Shown here piece after piece: positions 16,890 to 25,892 of a stretch of 64,000 nucleotides of DNA. Position 1 is the stretch's first letter. Each line of letters starts with the position of its first letter. Source of the stretch: an uncultured Roseburia sp. (GTDB taxonomy: Bacteria > Bacillota > Clostridia > Lachnospirales > Lachnospiraceae); assembly GCA_910577925.1 (NCBI GenBank), contig CAJTOI010000016.1:9200-73199 (forward strand), written 5' to 3'. The translations under genes and the position numbers were made by a program. The notes beneath the pieces are model-generated. The model made no database searches and was not told the origin of the DNA. It saw only the letters and a list, made by a program, of their open reading frames with translations.

Positions 16890-17771
16890 ATGAGATATCT
16901 GTTGGAAAATGAAATTCTGCGTGCGGAGGCGGATTCCCTGGGCGCAGAGCTGAAATCAGTCAAAAGAAAATCCGACGGGAGAGAGTTCCTGTGGCAGGCC
17001 GACCCGAAATACTGGGGACGGACATCGCCGGTGCTGTTTCCGTTTGTCGGCGCATGCCGGGACGGGCAGTACCGCTATGAGGGGAAAACCTATCCGATGG
17101 GCCAGCACGGCTTTGCCCGCGATATGGAATTTACTCTGGAGCGTCAGAGTCCGGACGAAATATGGTTCGTGCTCGAATCGAACGAGGAGACCTACGGAAA
17201 ATATCCGTTTCGCTTCCGGCTGCATATCGGCTATCGGCTCGCGGCAGACGAGGTGCAGGTGTGCTGGAAGGTGGAGAACACCGATGAAAAAACGATCTGT
17301 TTTTCGATCGGCGCGCACCCGGCGTTCCTGTGTCCGATTGACGGGGAGGAGAGCAAGACAGGATACGGGCTGGCGTTCGGCGGCTTAGATACAAAGCTGC
17401 ATCACCACGGAAATACGCCCGACGGACTTGCCGTGATGAAGGACGAGGTTCTGACATTGGAGAACGGCAGAGTCGTGTTTACGGAAGGATTTTTTGACAA
17501 ATGCACGTATATGGCCGAGGGAAAGCAGACGGGGGAAGTGTCGCTTGTCTCCCGCAGCGGCAGGCCGTATGTGACGATGACATTTGATGCCCCGCTGTTT
17601 GCCGTCTGGTCGCCGGAGGGAAAGGATGCGCCCTTTGTGTGCATCGAACCGTGGTACGGCCGCTGCGACGCAGAAGATTTTGCGGGAAGCATCGAGGAGC
17701 GGGATTACGAGAATGCGCTCGGGGAAGGGGAAGTTTTTACGGCTTCCTACCGCATGCGGTTTTGGGCATAG
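16890..17771 (+). CDS. Aldose 1-epimerase family protein, LacX-like
   Basis: A 293-residue galactose-mutarotase-fold protein. GQHGFARDMEF and IGAHPAFLCP carry the histidines and the substrate-binding arginine of the family, and FCIEPWYGR-type sequence (VCIEPWYGRCD) near the C-terminus gives the catalytic Glu. This subgroup (LacX/YihR-like) converts anomers of sugars or sugar phosphates, with uncertain substrate. It begins three bases after the ilvE stop, so it is co-transcribed although not obviously related in function. Confidence 0.88.
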   Translation: MRYLLENEILRAEADSLGAELKSVKRKSDGREFLWQADPKYWGRTSPVLFPFVGACRDGQYRYEGKTYPMGQHGFARDMEFTLERQSPDEIWFVLESNEETYGKYPFRFRLHIGYRLAADEVQVCWKVENTDEKTICFSIGAHPAFLCPIDGEESKTGYGLAFGGLDTKLHHHGNTPDGLAVMKDEVLTLENGRVVFTEGFFDKCTYMAEGKQTGEVSLVSRSGRPYVTMTFDAPLFAVWSPEGKDAPFVCIEPWYGRCDAEDFAGSIEERDYENALGEGEVFTASYRMRFWA

Positions 17772-17877
17772 ACCGCATCCGGACAGATACAGGCATAACC
17801 GCGCTGCCCGAAACATATATTTAGGATATATCCGGCACGAAGGCCGGGCATTCTGAATATAGAGGAGCGGGTGTGGA

Positions 17878-18270
17878 ATGAAATCAGGTCATGAGATGAA
17901 GCCGAGAAACGCAAAGGGAGATCCCATTCGGGCGCTTGCCGCGGCGGTGTTTGCGATGGGGATTGTAAGCGGCCTTCTGCTGCTTTTGCTGGCATTCATT
18001 TTGTATAAGGCGGAGCCGGGAGAGCCGGTTGTGCGTATCGGGATTGTTGCGGTGTATGTGATTGCGGGCGTGACAGGCGGTATCCTGGCGGGCAAGATGA
18101 TGCGGGAACAGAAGTTCCTGTGGGGATTTGCGGCCGGAGTGATTTATTTTGTGCTGCTGTTTGTATTTTCGGCGGTTATGAAGGGCGGCATCAGCATGGA
18201 GCCGGTAAAGCTGGCAACCACGCTGGTTCTCTGCGGAGCGTCCGGGATGGCGGGCGGAATGATCAGCTGA
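17878..18270 (+). CDS. Four-span membrane protein, TIGR04086-like
   Basis: A 130-residue protein with four hydrophobic segments at about residues 18-42, 50-70, 79-99 and 107-128, glycine-rich throughout. Length, topology and position immediately upstream of the SCIFF peptide gene match the TIGR04086 membrane family seen in Clostridia. Function is unknown. The start follows AGAGGAGCGGG. The family name is recalled from context, not searched. Confidence 0.75.
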   Translation: MKSGHEMKPRNAKGDPIRALAAAVFAMGIVSGLLLLLLAFILYKAEPGEPVVRIGIVAVYVIAGVTGGILAGKMMREQKFLWGFAAGVIYFVLLFVFSAVMKGGISMEPVKLATTLVLCGASGMAGGMIS

Positions 18271-18279
18271 AACGGCAGG

Positions 18280-18324
18280 CTTTAAAAAAGCGGGCTTTAA
18301 AAAAGCGGGCTTTAAAAAAGCTTT
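18280..18324. repeat. 15-bp tandem repeat, nearly three units
   Basis: CTTTAAAAAAGCGGG occurs at 18280-18294 and 18295-18309, with a third copy (18310-18324) diverging at its last bases. It ends against the -35 box of the scfA promoter. The A-rich units could act like an UP element, or may come from slippage. Confidence 0.8.
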
Positions 18325-18352
18325 GCATTTGCCGCATACATTATGCTATAAT
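18323..18352 (+). promoter_or_regulatory. Sigma-A promoter for scfA
   Basis: TTGCAT (18323-18328), 18 bases, then consensus TATAAT (18347-18352). Transcription would start near 18359, giving a leader of about 110 bases. Confidence 0.8.
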
Positions 18353-18355
18353 AGT

Positions 18356-18408
18356 CTCGCTGACGCGAGCCATTACAAGTTCACGTGCATGATATGCACT
18401 GCGAACTT
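18356..18408 (+). other. Structured 5' leader of scfA: two hairpins
   Basis: CTCGC/GCGAG forms a small stem at 18357-18370. A longer one at 18377-18408 pairs AAGTTC with GAACTT and GTGCAT with ATGCAC around GAT. There is no T-run, so it is not a terminator. It may stabilise the very short, probably highly expressed peptide mRNA. Confidence 0.6.
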
Positions 18409-18470
18409 GCGGCGCGCTGAAAAGCACACATAATGGTATATGGATATTTTATGATGAAGGAGAATCTAAG

Positions 18471-18611
18471 ATGAAGCACATTAAAACATTAAATACGAGA
18501 AAGTTACAGAATACAATCAAAAAAGGCGGCTGCGGCGAGTGCCAGACTTCCTGTCAGTCTGCCTGCAAGACTTCGTGCACAGTGGGAAATCAGAGCTGTG
18601 AGAACAGGTAA
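18471..18611 (+). CDS. scfA: Six-cysteine peptide SCIFF precursor
   Basis: A 46-residue ribosomal peptide precursor. It opens MKHIKTLNTRKLQ, the usual SCIFF leader, and has cysteines at 21, 24, 28, 32, 36 and 43 in a Gly/Thr/Ser-rich core. The radical-SAM maturase encoded next installs a Cys-to-Thr thioether crosslink in this family. ATG 18471 follows AAGGAGAATCTAAG. The pairing of scfA with scfB is nearly universal in Clostridia, and its biological role is still unclear. Confidence 0.95.
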   Translation: MKHIKTLNTRKLQNTIKKGGCGECQTSCQSACKTSCTVGNQSCENR

Positions 18612-18646
18612 GAGCTGCCTGCTGCAAGTGAATGAGGAACTATACA

Positions 18647-18671
18647 GACGACCGTCCGCGTAGCGTGCGGT
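18647..18671 (+). other. Hairpin between scfA and scfB
   Basis: GACCG and CGGTC pair around an inner CGC/GCG stem with a two-base mismatch. It may act as a stability element or partial attenuator, separating high peptide from lower enzyme expression. The T-run after it is poor. Confidence 0.45.
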
Positions 18672-18727
18672 CATTTGTACGTTAAAAGAACAAGTGATTT
18701 TTTAATAGAAAGAGAGGAACTGTTATA

Positions 18728-20080
18728 GTGGTTCATCAGTATAAGAACAACGGCTATGATATTGTTCTGGATGTCAACAGTGGGGCGATTCATGTGGTGG
18801 ACGATGTCACCTACGATATCATTGCTCTGTATGAAACGCATACCAGAGAAGAGATTGCGGACAAGCTTTCCGGCAGATACGGGCGGGAAGAAATCTTAGA
18901 GGCGCTCGGGGAGGTGCAGACGTTAACCGAGAACGGAGAGCTTTTTACTCCGGACGGCTACGAGGATTATATGACGGATTTCAAAAAGCGTCCGACCGTG
19001 GTAAAGGCGCTCTGTCTGCATATTGCCCACGACTGCAATCTCGCCTGCCGCTATTGCTTTGCCGAGGAGGGGGAGTACCACGGAAGAAGGGCGCTGATGT
19101 CCTTTGAGGTAGGGAAAAAGGCGCTTGATTTCCTGATTGAAAATTCCGGACAGCGGAGAAATCTGGAAGTGGATTTCTTCGGAGGAGAGCCGCTGATGAA
19201 CTGGCAGGTGGTAAAAGACCTTGTAGCCTACGGAAGGGAACAGGAAGAGCGCTGCAATAAAAAATTCCGTTTTACACTGACGACAAACGGAGTGCTGCTC
19301 AACGACGAGGTCATGGAGTTCTGCAACCGGGAGATGGCAAATGTCGTCTTAAGCATTGACGGGAGAAAAGAAGTACATGATAAGATGCGCCCGTTCCGCG
19401 AGGGTGCGGGAAGCTATGAGCTGATTGTGCCGAAGTTCCGGAAGTTTGCCGAGGGCAGAGGAGAGCAGCGCTATTATGTCAGAGGGACTTTTACGCATTA
19501 TAACACTGACTTTGCGGCCGATGTGCTGCATTTGGCCGACCTTGGATTCAAGCAGATTTCGGTCGAGCCGGTCGTTGCGCCGCCCGCGGAGCCGTACGCG
19601 ATACAGGAATCGGATCTGCCGCAGCTGTTTGCGGAGTATGACAGGCTGGCAGCCGAGATGTCAGAGCGGCGCCGGAAGGGGGAGGACTTTAATTTCTTCC
19701 ATTTTATGATAGATTTGGAGGGAGGCCCCTGCGTGGCAAAGCGTCTCTCGGGATGCGGGTCCGGCACGGAGTATCTGGCGGTAACGCCCTGGGGTGATTT
19801 TTATCCCTGCCATCAGTTTGTCGGAAACGAAGCGTTTCTGCTGGGAAATGTGGATGAGGGAATCACACGGACCGATATCCGCGATACGTTTAAGTGCTGC
19901 AACGTGTATGCAAAACCGAAATGCCGTGACTGCTTTGCGAAGTTTTACTGCAGCGGCGGCTGTGCGGCGAATGCCTATAATTTCACGGGAGAGATTACGG
20001 GAGCCTACGATGTCGGCTGTGAGCTTGAGAGAAAGCGTGTGGAGTGTGCGATTATGCTCAAAGCTGCGGAGGCAGTATGA
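18728..20080 (+). CDS. scfB: SCIFF maturase, radical SAM/SPASM protein
   Basis: A 450-residue radical SAM enzyme that forms a thioether bond in the ScfA peptide. Residues 1-85 are a peptide-recognition (RRE-like) domain. The [4Fe-4S]-SAM motif is C103, C107 and C110 (CNLACRYC). FFGGEPLMNW and TTNGVLL follow. The SPASM region from about residue 335 holds many cysteines (CGSGTEYLAV, FYPCHQF, CCNVY, CRDCFAKFYCSGGC) for two extra iron-sulfur clusters. I accept GTG 18728 because GAGAGGA lies nine bases upstream and the sequence from there matches the family start. It sits between scfA and secDF as usual. Confidence 0.95.
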   Translation: MVHQYKNNGYDIVLDVNSGAIHVVDDVTYDIIALYETHTREEIADKLSGRYGREEILEALGEVQTLTENGELFTPDGYEDYMTDFKKRPTVVKALCLHIAHDCNLACRYCFAEEGEYHGRRALMSFEVGKKALDFLIENSGQRRNLEVDFFGGEPLMNWQVVKDLVAYGREQEERCNKKFRFTLTTNGVLLNDEVMEFCNREMANVVLSIDGRKEVHDKMRPFREGAGSYELIVPKFRKFAEGRGEQRYYVRGTFTHYNTDFAADVLHLADLGFKQISVEPVVAPPAEPYAIQESDLPQLFAEYDRLAAEMSERRRKGEDFNFFHFMIDLEGGPCVAKRLSGCGSGTEYLAVTPWGDFYPCHQFVGNEAFLLGNVDEGITRTDIRDTFKCCNVYAKPKCRDCFAKFYCSGGCAANAYNFTGEITGAYDVGCELERKRVECAIMLKAAEAV

Positions 20081-20101
20081 GATGAGAAAGGAAGATGAGC
20101 A

Positions 20102-22261
20102 ATGAAAAAAAGTAAAGCGGCAGCCATATTGGCTGTGATTCTTGCCGCGATGGTAGGGCTGATGTATTACGCGTCCCTGGTTCTTTCCGCAAACGGAAAA
20201 GGGGAGGACATGAGCATTCCGCTGGGACTTGACCTGTCCGGCGGCGTGTCCATCACGTATCAGGTTATGGATGAGAATCCGAGCAGCGAGGATATGAGTG
20301 ATACCATCTACAAGCTGCAGAAGCGTGTGGAGGGCTACAGCACCGAGGCGGTGGTTTACCAGGTGGGCGATGACCGTATCACGGTCGAGATCCCGGGTGT
20401 GACCGATGCCAATGAGATTCTCGCTGATTTGGGAAATCCGGGCTCGCTGGAATTTCAGCTGGGGGACGGCACCGTCTATATGACCGGAGATCAGGTGGCA
20501 AACGCGCAGGAAGGCTCCCAGGATGACGGGTACGGCGGCTCGGAATATGTGGTGCGGCTGACGCTGACCGACGAGGGCGCGAAGATTTTCGCGGAGGTGA
20601 CGGCGGAAAATATCGGAAACATCCTCCCGATCGTCTATGACGGGGAGAGAATCAGCGAGCCGCGTGTGGAAACTGCCATTGACGGCGGCGATGCCGTGAT
20701 TACCGGTATGGCGGACTACGCGGAGGCGCAGACACTTGCGACGCAGATCCGTGTCGGCTCGCTCGCGTTAGAGCTGCAGGAGCTGGAATCCTCCGTGGTG
20801 GGGGCACAGCTCGGAAGCGAGGCGATTTCCTCAAGCTTAAAGGCGGCGGCCATCGGGCTTGCGCTGATTATCATTTTTATGATTGTGATGTACCTGATTC
20901 CGGGTGTGGCGGCATCCGTCGCGCTGGTGATTTACACGACGATGGTGATCGCTACGCTGCAGCTGTTTGAGATTACGCTCACACTGCCGGGTATCGCCGG
21001 TATTATTCTCGGTATCGGTATGGCCGTGGATGCGAACGTCGTGATTTTTGCCCGTATCCGGGAGGAGATCGCAGCCGGCAAATCCGTGCGCAATGCGGTG
21101 CAGGCCGGATTCCAGAAAGCGCTGTCTGCGATTCTGGACGGAAATATCACGACATTTATCGCGGCCGTCGTGCTGATGATGCTGGGCTCCGGTACCGTGA
21201 AGGGCTTTGCATACACGCTGATGATCAGTATTGTCATCTCTCTGTTTACCGCGCTGGTGGTGACCAGATGGATGCTGAGTGCAATGTATGAGTTAGGGGC
21301 GCGCGGCGAAAAATTATACGGCCGTGCAAAACAGATGAAGACATTTGATTTTGTGGGGAAAAAGGCGGTGTATTTCGGCATCTCCCTGGCTGTGATTGCG
21401 GCCGGCTTTATCGGTATGGGCGTAAATGCGGCGCGCGGCAGCCATGCGCTCAACTACGGGCTTGATTTTATGGGCGGAACCTCGACGACGGCGGATTTCG
21501 GCAGAGACTACAGTATCCCGGAAATCGAGAGCGAGATCGTCCCGCTGGTGTCGGAGATTACCGGCGACAATGATATCCAGACGAACAAGGTCGAGGGGAC
21601 GACGCAGATCACGATTAAGACCCGCACTTTAGAGCTTGAGGAGCGCGAGGCGCTCAACCAGATGATGGAAGAGAAATTCGGTGTGAAAGAGGAGACGGTC
21701 ACATCCCAGAGCATCAGCTCGACCATCAGCGGGGAGATGCGCTCCGACGCGCTGATCGCAGTGCTTGTGTCGGCTGTGTTTATGCTGATTTATATCCGTT
21801 TCCGGTTCGGGGATATCCGTTTCGGCGCCGGCGCCGTGATCGCGCTGCTGCACGACGTGCTTGTGGTGCTGACGGTATATGCGCTGCTGCGCATCTCGGT
21901 CGGAAACACGTTTATCGCATGTATGCTGACGATTATCGGTTATTCGATTAATGACACGATCGTCATTTTTGACCGTCTGCGCGAAAATATGTCGCTGATA
22001 AACGGCAAAGTAAATCAGGCGGCTCTGCGTGAGGTGGCGAACAGAAGCGTGACGCAGACACTGTCGAGAACGATTAATACTTCTGTCACAACGTTTATTA
22101 TGATACTGATGCTGTTTATCTTCGGGGTGCCGAGCATCCGTGAGTTTTCGCTGCCGCTGATGGCGGGACTGATCTGCGGTTCCTATTCTTCGGTATTTAT
22201 TTCCACGGAACTGTGGTATGTGTTAAAGACCGGAATCGGGAAAAACAAAATAACTTCATAA
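20102..22261 (+). CDS. secDF: Fused protein-export component SecDF
   Basis: A 719-residue fusion of SecD and SecF, which use the proton gradient to help SecYEG export. The SecD half (1 to about 405) has one N-terminal span, the periplasmic P1 region, and spans after ALIIIFMIVMYLIPG with the conserved GMAVDANVVIFARIREE. The SecF half starts near residue 415 with a span and the LDFMGGTSTT motif, then IGYSINDTIVIFDRLREN. The start is 21 bases after scfB. The SCIFF-SecDF linkage is common in Clostridia and hints that the peptide may be tied to export, though this is unproven. Confidence 0.95.
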   Translation: MKKSKAAAILAVILAAMVGLMYYASLVLSANGKGEDMSIPLGLDLSGGVSITYQVMDENPSSEDMSDTIYKLQKRVEGYSTEAVVYQVGDDRITVEIPGVTDANEILADLGNPGSLEFQLGDGTVYMTGDQVANAQEGSQDDGYGGSEYVVRLTLTDEGAKIFAEVTAENIGNILPIVYDGERISEPRVETAIDGGDAVITGMADYAEAQTLATQIRVGSLALELQELESSVVGAQLGSEAISSSLKAAAIGLALIIIFMIVMYLIPGVAASVALVIYTTMVIATLQLFEITLTLPGIAGIILGIGMAVDANVVIFARIREEIAAGKSVRNAVQAGFQKALSAILDGNITTFIAAVVLMMLGSGTVKGFAYTLMISIVISLFTALVVTRWMLSAMYELGARGEKLYGRAKQMKTFDFVGKKAVYFGISLAVIAAGFIGMGVNAARGSHALNYGLDFMGGTSTTADFGRDYSIPEIESEIVPLVSEITGDNDIQTNKVEGTTQITIKTRTLELEEREALNQMMEEKFGVKEETVTSQSISSTISGEMRSDALIAVLVSAVFMLIYIRFRFGDIRFGAGAVIALLHDVLVVLTVYALLRISVGNTFIACMLTIIGYSINDTIVIFDRLRENMSLINGKVNQAALREVANRSVTQTLSRTINTSVTTFIMILMLFIFGVPSIREFSLPLMAGLICGSYSSVFISTELWYVLKTGIGKNKITS

Positions 22262-22280
22262 AATAAGTTTATCAAGGCAG

Positions 22281-22315
22281 AACCGTGCATAAAATATGCG
22301 CGGTTTTGTTTTTTT
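22281..22315 (+). terminator. Terminator after secDF
   Basis: AACCG-TGCATA pairs with TATGC-GCGGTT (one bulge) around AAA, followed by a TTGTTTTTTT run. Confidence 0.85.
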
Positions 22316-22338
22316 ATGTAATAATTAGGAAAAAAGTA

Positions 22339-22347
22339 TGATATAAT
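22339..22347 (+). promoter_or_regulatory. Extended -10 promoter for the chemoreceptor gene
   Basis: TGATATAAT (22339-22347) is an extended -10 box with consensus TATAAT. No good -35 is seen. A GGCCC/GGGCC inverted repeat lies in the leader at about 22360-22380. Confidence 0.6.
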
Positions 22348-22394
22348 AAAGCAAAACAGGGCCCGGTACGGTATGGGCCGGAGGGGAGATACAG

Positions 22395-24125
22395 ATGAGA
22401 AAGCATATCGGTACGAAGATTATTTCAATGCTGGCGCTGCTGGTGGTACTTTATGTGGTGACGATTATTGTGAGCGACTATTCCGGTCAGCGTTCAATAA
22501 GCGGGCTGAAAATGGTGGGGAATAATTATCTCGCCCTGCAGAGAGAGTGTACGGCACTGACCAAGGCGACGGAAGAGTGTAAGCTGTACGGCAATCTGAT
22601 CGTGATGATGGATGACGCAGAGACCGCGGAGAATATCGCACATTCGATGAGTGACGTAATCGGGGAGATTGACGCGTCGATGACGGAGATGGATGCGCTG
22701 GTTGCGGCCTGCAATGATACGGAGCTTGCGTCATTGCTGGATACGTATAAAGCAGAGCTTGAGACGCTCAAGGGCATTGCGGCGGAAGTCGCGGAGAAGT
22801 ATCTGGCGGGCGATCCGGCGGGAGCTGCAGCGGCCAGCGACGGTATCTACGCGCAGTCTACGGCGTTGCAGGATATAGAGGACAGCTTTAATGCGTGTCT
22901 GCAGAGCGATGCGGAGACGATAATAGAGGCGCGTGTGACCGGGGCCGCAGATCTTGCCAAACTCAACAGTATGCTGTTTTTTGTCTATGTGGGGATGTCG
23001 GCTCTGATGATTCTTGTCGTGATAAAGTCGATTGCGAAGCCGGCCCGTAAGGCCAGCAGCCATCTGGGACAGATTATTGACAAGATTGAAAAGAATGAGG
23101 GGGATCTGACCGAGCGCATCGACGTCAGCACTCAGGATGAGGTCGGAGAGCTTGTCAGAGGCGTCAACAGTTTTATGGATCAGCTGCAGGGCATTATGCA
23201 GAAGATTCAGAGAGAATCCGTACATATGGATGAGCTTGTGAACAATATCACGGGCGGTATCAATGACTCAAACGAAAACGCGAGCAGCGTTTCCGCGACG
23301 ATGGAGGAGCTTTCCGCGAGTATGGAGGAGGTAGCGGCGACGCTGGATCAGATTACGGTCGGCACGCAGGAGATTTTAAACGCGTCGCAGAATATGCGCA
23401 ATAAGGCGTCCTCCGGTGCGGGTTTTGTCAAGGAAGTCAAAGACCGCGCGGTAGAGATCAGAGAGCAGACGCTTGAGAGCAAGAATACAACGAGTCAGAT
23501 GATTTCCGATATCCGGCTGCTTTTGGAGAAGGCGATTGAAAACAGCCGCAGCGTGGAGAAGATCAACGGGCTTACGGCCGAGATTCTCAACATTTCAAGT
23601 CAGACAAACCTGCTGGCTTTAAATGCCTCGATTGAGGCGGCGAGAGCGGGCGAGGCCGGGCGCGGCTTTGCGGTTGTGGCGGACGAGATCAGCGTGCTTG
23701 CGGGAAACAGCCGCGACACGGCGAACAATATCCAGAGCATCAGTGCGCTGGTGACCGAAGCGGTGGAAAACCTTGCGAAGAGCGCAAACGATATGCTGGA
23801 ATTTATTGATACGACCGTTCTTACCGATTATGACAAATTTGTGAATGTGGCCAATATCTATCACAACGATGCGGACAGCATGGATGACATTCTGCATGAA
23901 TTTTACAACAACGCGCAGGAGCTGGCAAACACAATGTCCAATATGACGGAAGGAATTGACGGCATCAATATTGCCGTAGACGAGAGTGCGCAGGGGGTTA
24001 CCGTGGCGGCACAGAGCACGGGACATCTGGTGGAGGCGCTTGGCGCCATCAAGGCCGAGGCGGATACGAACCGCGAGATCAGTCAGCAGCTTCAGGAGGA
24101 AGTACAGAGATTTAAGAATATATAA
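22395..24125 (+). CDS. Methyl-accepting chemotaxis protein
   Basis: A 576-residue membrane chemoreceptor. The first span is residues 10-28 and the second about 194-214, with an alpha-helical sensor of four-helix-bundle type between them (rich in Ala, Glu, Asp and Thr). HAMP follows to about residue 270, then the long signalling coiled coil with the conserved hairpin tip NLLALNASIEAARAGEAGRGFAVVADE near residues 405-432. It would control CheA. No other chemotaxis gene is in the window, so it is an orphan receptor. The ligand is unknown. Confidence 0.93.
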   Translation: MRKHIGTKIISMLALLVVLYVVTIIVSDYSGQRSISGLKMVGNNYLALQRECTALTKATEECKLYGNLIVMMDDAETAENIAHSMSDVIGEIDASMTEMDALVAACNDTELASLLDTYKAELETLKGIAAEVAEKYLAGDPAGAAAASDGIYAQSTALQDIEDSFNACLQSDAETIIEARVTGAADLAKLNSMLFFVYVGMSALMILVVIKSIAKPARKASSHLGQIIDKIEKNEGDLTERIDVSTQDEVGELVRGVNSFMDQLQGIMQKIQRESVHMDELVNNITGGINDSNENASSVSATMEELSASMEEVAATLDQITVGTQEILNASQNMRNKASSGAGFVKEVKDRAVEIREQTLESKNTTSQMISDIRLLLEKAIENSRSVEKINGLTAEILNISSQTNLLALNASIEAARAGEAGRGFAVVADEISVLAGNSRDTANNIQSISALVTEAVENLAKSANDMLEFIDTTVLTDYDKFVNVANIYHNDADSMDDILHEFYNNAQELANTMSNMTEGIDGINIAVDESAQGVTVAAQSTGHLVEALGAIKAEADTNREISQQLQEEVQRFKNI

Positions 24126-24140
24126 AGAGGATGCACAGAG

Positions 24141-24183
24141 GGGCTGCGGCGATTTCGTGACCGAAACGCTGCAGCCCGTTTTT
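24141..24183 (+). terminator. Terminator after the chemoreceptor gene
   Basis: GGGCTGC pairs with GCAGCCC, with an inner stem from CGATTTCG and CGAAACG, then GTTTTTC. It overlaps the region just before the next start. Confidence 0.85.
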
Positions 24184-24204
24184 CAATGAAAGTGTGGTGA
24201 GAAA

Positions 24205-24480
24205 ATGAAAGCGGAATGGATGCTCGGGTATCTGGTTATAATGAATCTGACAGGTTTTTTTGTGATGGGAATCGACAAACGGCGGGCGGTACGGCATGCA
24301 TGGCGCATATCGGAACGGACGCTGTTTCTCTGCAGCATACTCGGCGGGAGCGTGGGGACCTGGGCCGGGATGTATGTGTTCCGGCACAAGACAAGGCACT
24401 GGTATTTTGTGATCGGCATGCCGCTTATCCTGCTGCTGCAGACGGCGGCGGCTCTGGCATGGATGAAAACGGCTGTTTAA
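24205..24480 (+). CDS. DUF1294 family membrane protein
   Basis: A 91-residue protein with three hydrophobic segments at about residues 7-25, 40-58 and 70-88. The motifs NLTGFFVMGIDK, LGGSVGTWAGMYVFRHKTRH and YFVIGMPL are those of the DUF1294 family, of unknown function. ATG 24205 follows GTGGTGAG. It sits alone between a terminator and the glyA promoter. Confidence 0.9.
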   Translation: MKAEWMLGYLVIMNLTGFFVMGIDKRRAVRHAWRISERTLFLCSILGGSVGTWAGMYVFRHKTRHWYFVIGMPLILLLQTAAALAWMKTAV

Positions 24481-24498
24481 CCGTACTTATCAAACCTA

Positions 24499-24532
24499 TA
24501 ATTAATTGGTATAGGAGGGCGCGCTTTTTTGA
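24499..24532 (+). terminator. Possible terminator after the DUF1294 gene
   Basis: CCTATA and TATAGG form a six-pair stem separated by nine bases, but the run of T begins nine bases after the stem, so the structure is imperfect. Confidence 0.35.
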
Positions 24533-24561
24533 TTGCTCAAAAAGGGAAAGTGTCTTATAAT
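24533..24561 (+). promoter_or_regulatory. Sigma-A promoter for glyA
   Basis: TTGCTC (24533-24538), 17 bases, consensus TATAAT (24556-24561), 77 bases before the start of glyA. Confidence 0.7.
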
Positions 24562-24638
24562 GATAGCCATAGTTGCGAAAAAGACAAATGTGTTTCGCAG
24601 AAAGACAAAATGCAGAGATGGAAGGGAGAACCGGAGCT

Positions 24639-25877
24639 ATGTATACAATGGAAGATATCGAGGCGATAGACGTTGAGGTGGCACAGGCCATCAAAGACGA
24701 ATTTGAGCGGCAGAACAGTCATATCGAGCTGATCGCATCGGAGAACTGGGTGAGTCCGGCGGTGATGTCGGCGATGGGAAGCGTGATGACAAATAAATAT
24801 GCCGAGGGATATCCGGGCAAGCGCTACTACGGGGGCTGCGACTGTGTGGATGTCGTGGAGGAGCTGGCCAGAGAGCGGGCAAAGAAGCTGTTTGGCTGCG
24901 ATTATGTCAATGTACAGCCGCATTCCGGCGCGCAGGCCAATATGGCGGTGCAGTTTGCAATCTTAAAACCGGGTGATGTGGTGATGGGGATGAATTTAGA
25001 CCACGGCGGACACCTGACGCACGGGAGTCCCGTCAATTTTTCGGGCGCCTATTTTAAGATTGTGCCCTACGGTGTAAATGACGAGGGATTTATCGACTAT
25101 GACAGGGTTATGGAGATCGCGGCGGAGTGCAGGCCGAAGATGATTATCGCCGGTGCGAGCGCATACGCGCGGACCATTGATTTTAAGCGTTTCCGCGAGA
25201 TTGCAGATGCCTGCGGCGCGGTGCTGATGGTAGATATGGCGCATATCGCAGGACTTGTGGCGGCGGGGCTTCACCCGAGTCCGCTCCCCTATGCGGATGT
25301 CGTTACGACGACGACCCATAAGACCTTGCGGGGACCGCGCGGCGGAATGATTCTCTGCAATCAGGAGACCGCGGACAAATATAATTTCAACAAGGCGGTT
25401 TTCCCCGGAACGCAGGGCGGCCCGCTGATGCATGTGATCGCGGCGAAAGCGGTCTGCCTAAAGGAGGCGCTCGCCCCCTCTTTCCGGGTGTACCAGCAGG
25501 GAATTATCGACAATGCCCAGGCGCTCTGTGCGGGGCTTTTAAACCGCGGGATTCGAATCGTGTCCGGCGGTACGGACAATCATCTGATGCTGGTGGATCT
25601 GACAAACTATGATCTGACCGGTAAGGCTGTGGAGAAGCTTTTGGATTCCGTCAATATCACCTGCAATAAGAACACGATTCCGAATGATCCGAAGTCGCCG
25701 TTTGTGACAAGCGGCGTAAGGCTCGGAACGGCGGCGGTTACCTCCCGCGGCATGAGGACCGGGGATATGGACCGGATTGCCGAGGCGATCGCGGTGATGA
25801 TCAAAGAGGGTGAGGCGGCTTCCGAACAGGCGAAAGCCATCGTAAAGGAACTGACGGCGAAATATCCGCTGAAATAA
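24639..25877 (+). CDS. glyA: Serine hydroxymethyltransferase
   Basis: A 412-residue PLP enzyme converting serine and tetrahydrofolate to glycine and methylene-tetrahydrofolate in the cytoplasm. The signature HIELIASENWVSPAVM opens the protein; the PLP lysine is K228 in TTTHKTLRGPRGG. The length matches the bacterial family. I use ATG 24639 (MYTMEDIEAID) after GAAGGGAGAACCGGAG; an upstream ATG at 24573 lies within the leader. It has its own promoter and a lipoprotein gene follows at 15 bases. Confidence 0.96.
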   Translation: MYTMEDIEAIDVEVAQAIKDEFERQNSHIELIASENWVSPAVMSAMGSVMTNKYAEGYPGKRYYGGCDCVDVVEELARERAKKLFGCDYVNVQPHSGAQANMAVQFAILKPGDVVMGMNLDHGGHLTHGSPVNFSGAYFKIVPYGVNDEGFIDYDRVMEIAAECRPKMIIAGASAYARTIDFKRFREIADACGAVLMVDMAHIAGLVAAGLHPSPLPYADVVTTTTHKTLRGPRGGMILCNQETADKYNFNKAVFPGTQGGPLMHVIAAKAVCLKEALAPSFRVYQQGIIDNAQALCAGLLNRGIRIVSGGTDNHLMLVDLTNYDLTGKAVEKLLDSVNITCNKNTIPNDPKSPFVTSGVRLGTAAVTSRGMRTGDMDRIAEAIAVMIKEGEAASEQAKAIVKELTAKYPLK

Positions 25878-25892
25878 ATAAGGGTGTGAATC

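Noticed and set aside
18280..18324. Short CRISPR-like array
   Set aside because: Units are 15 bases, directly adjacent without spacers, and no cas genes are present.
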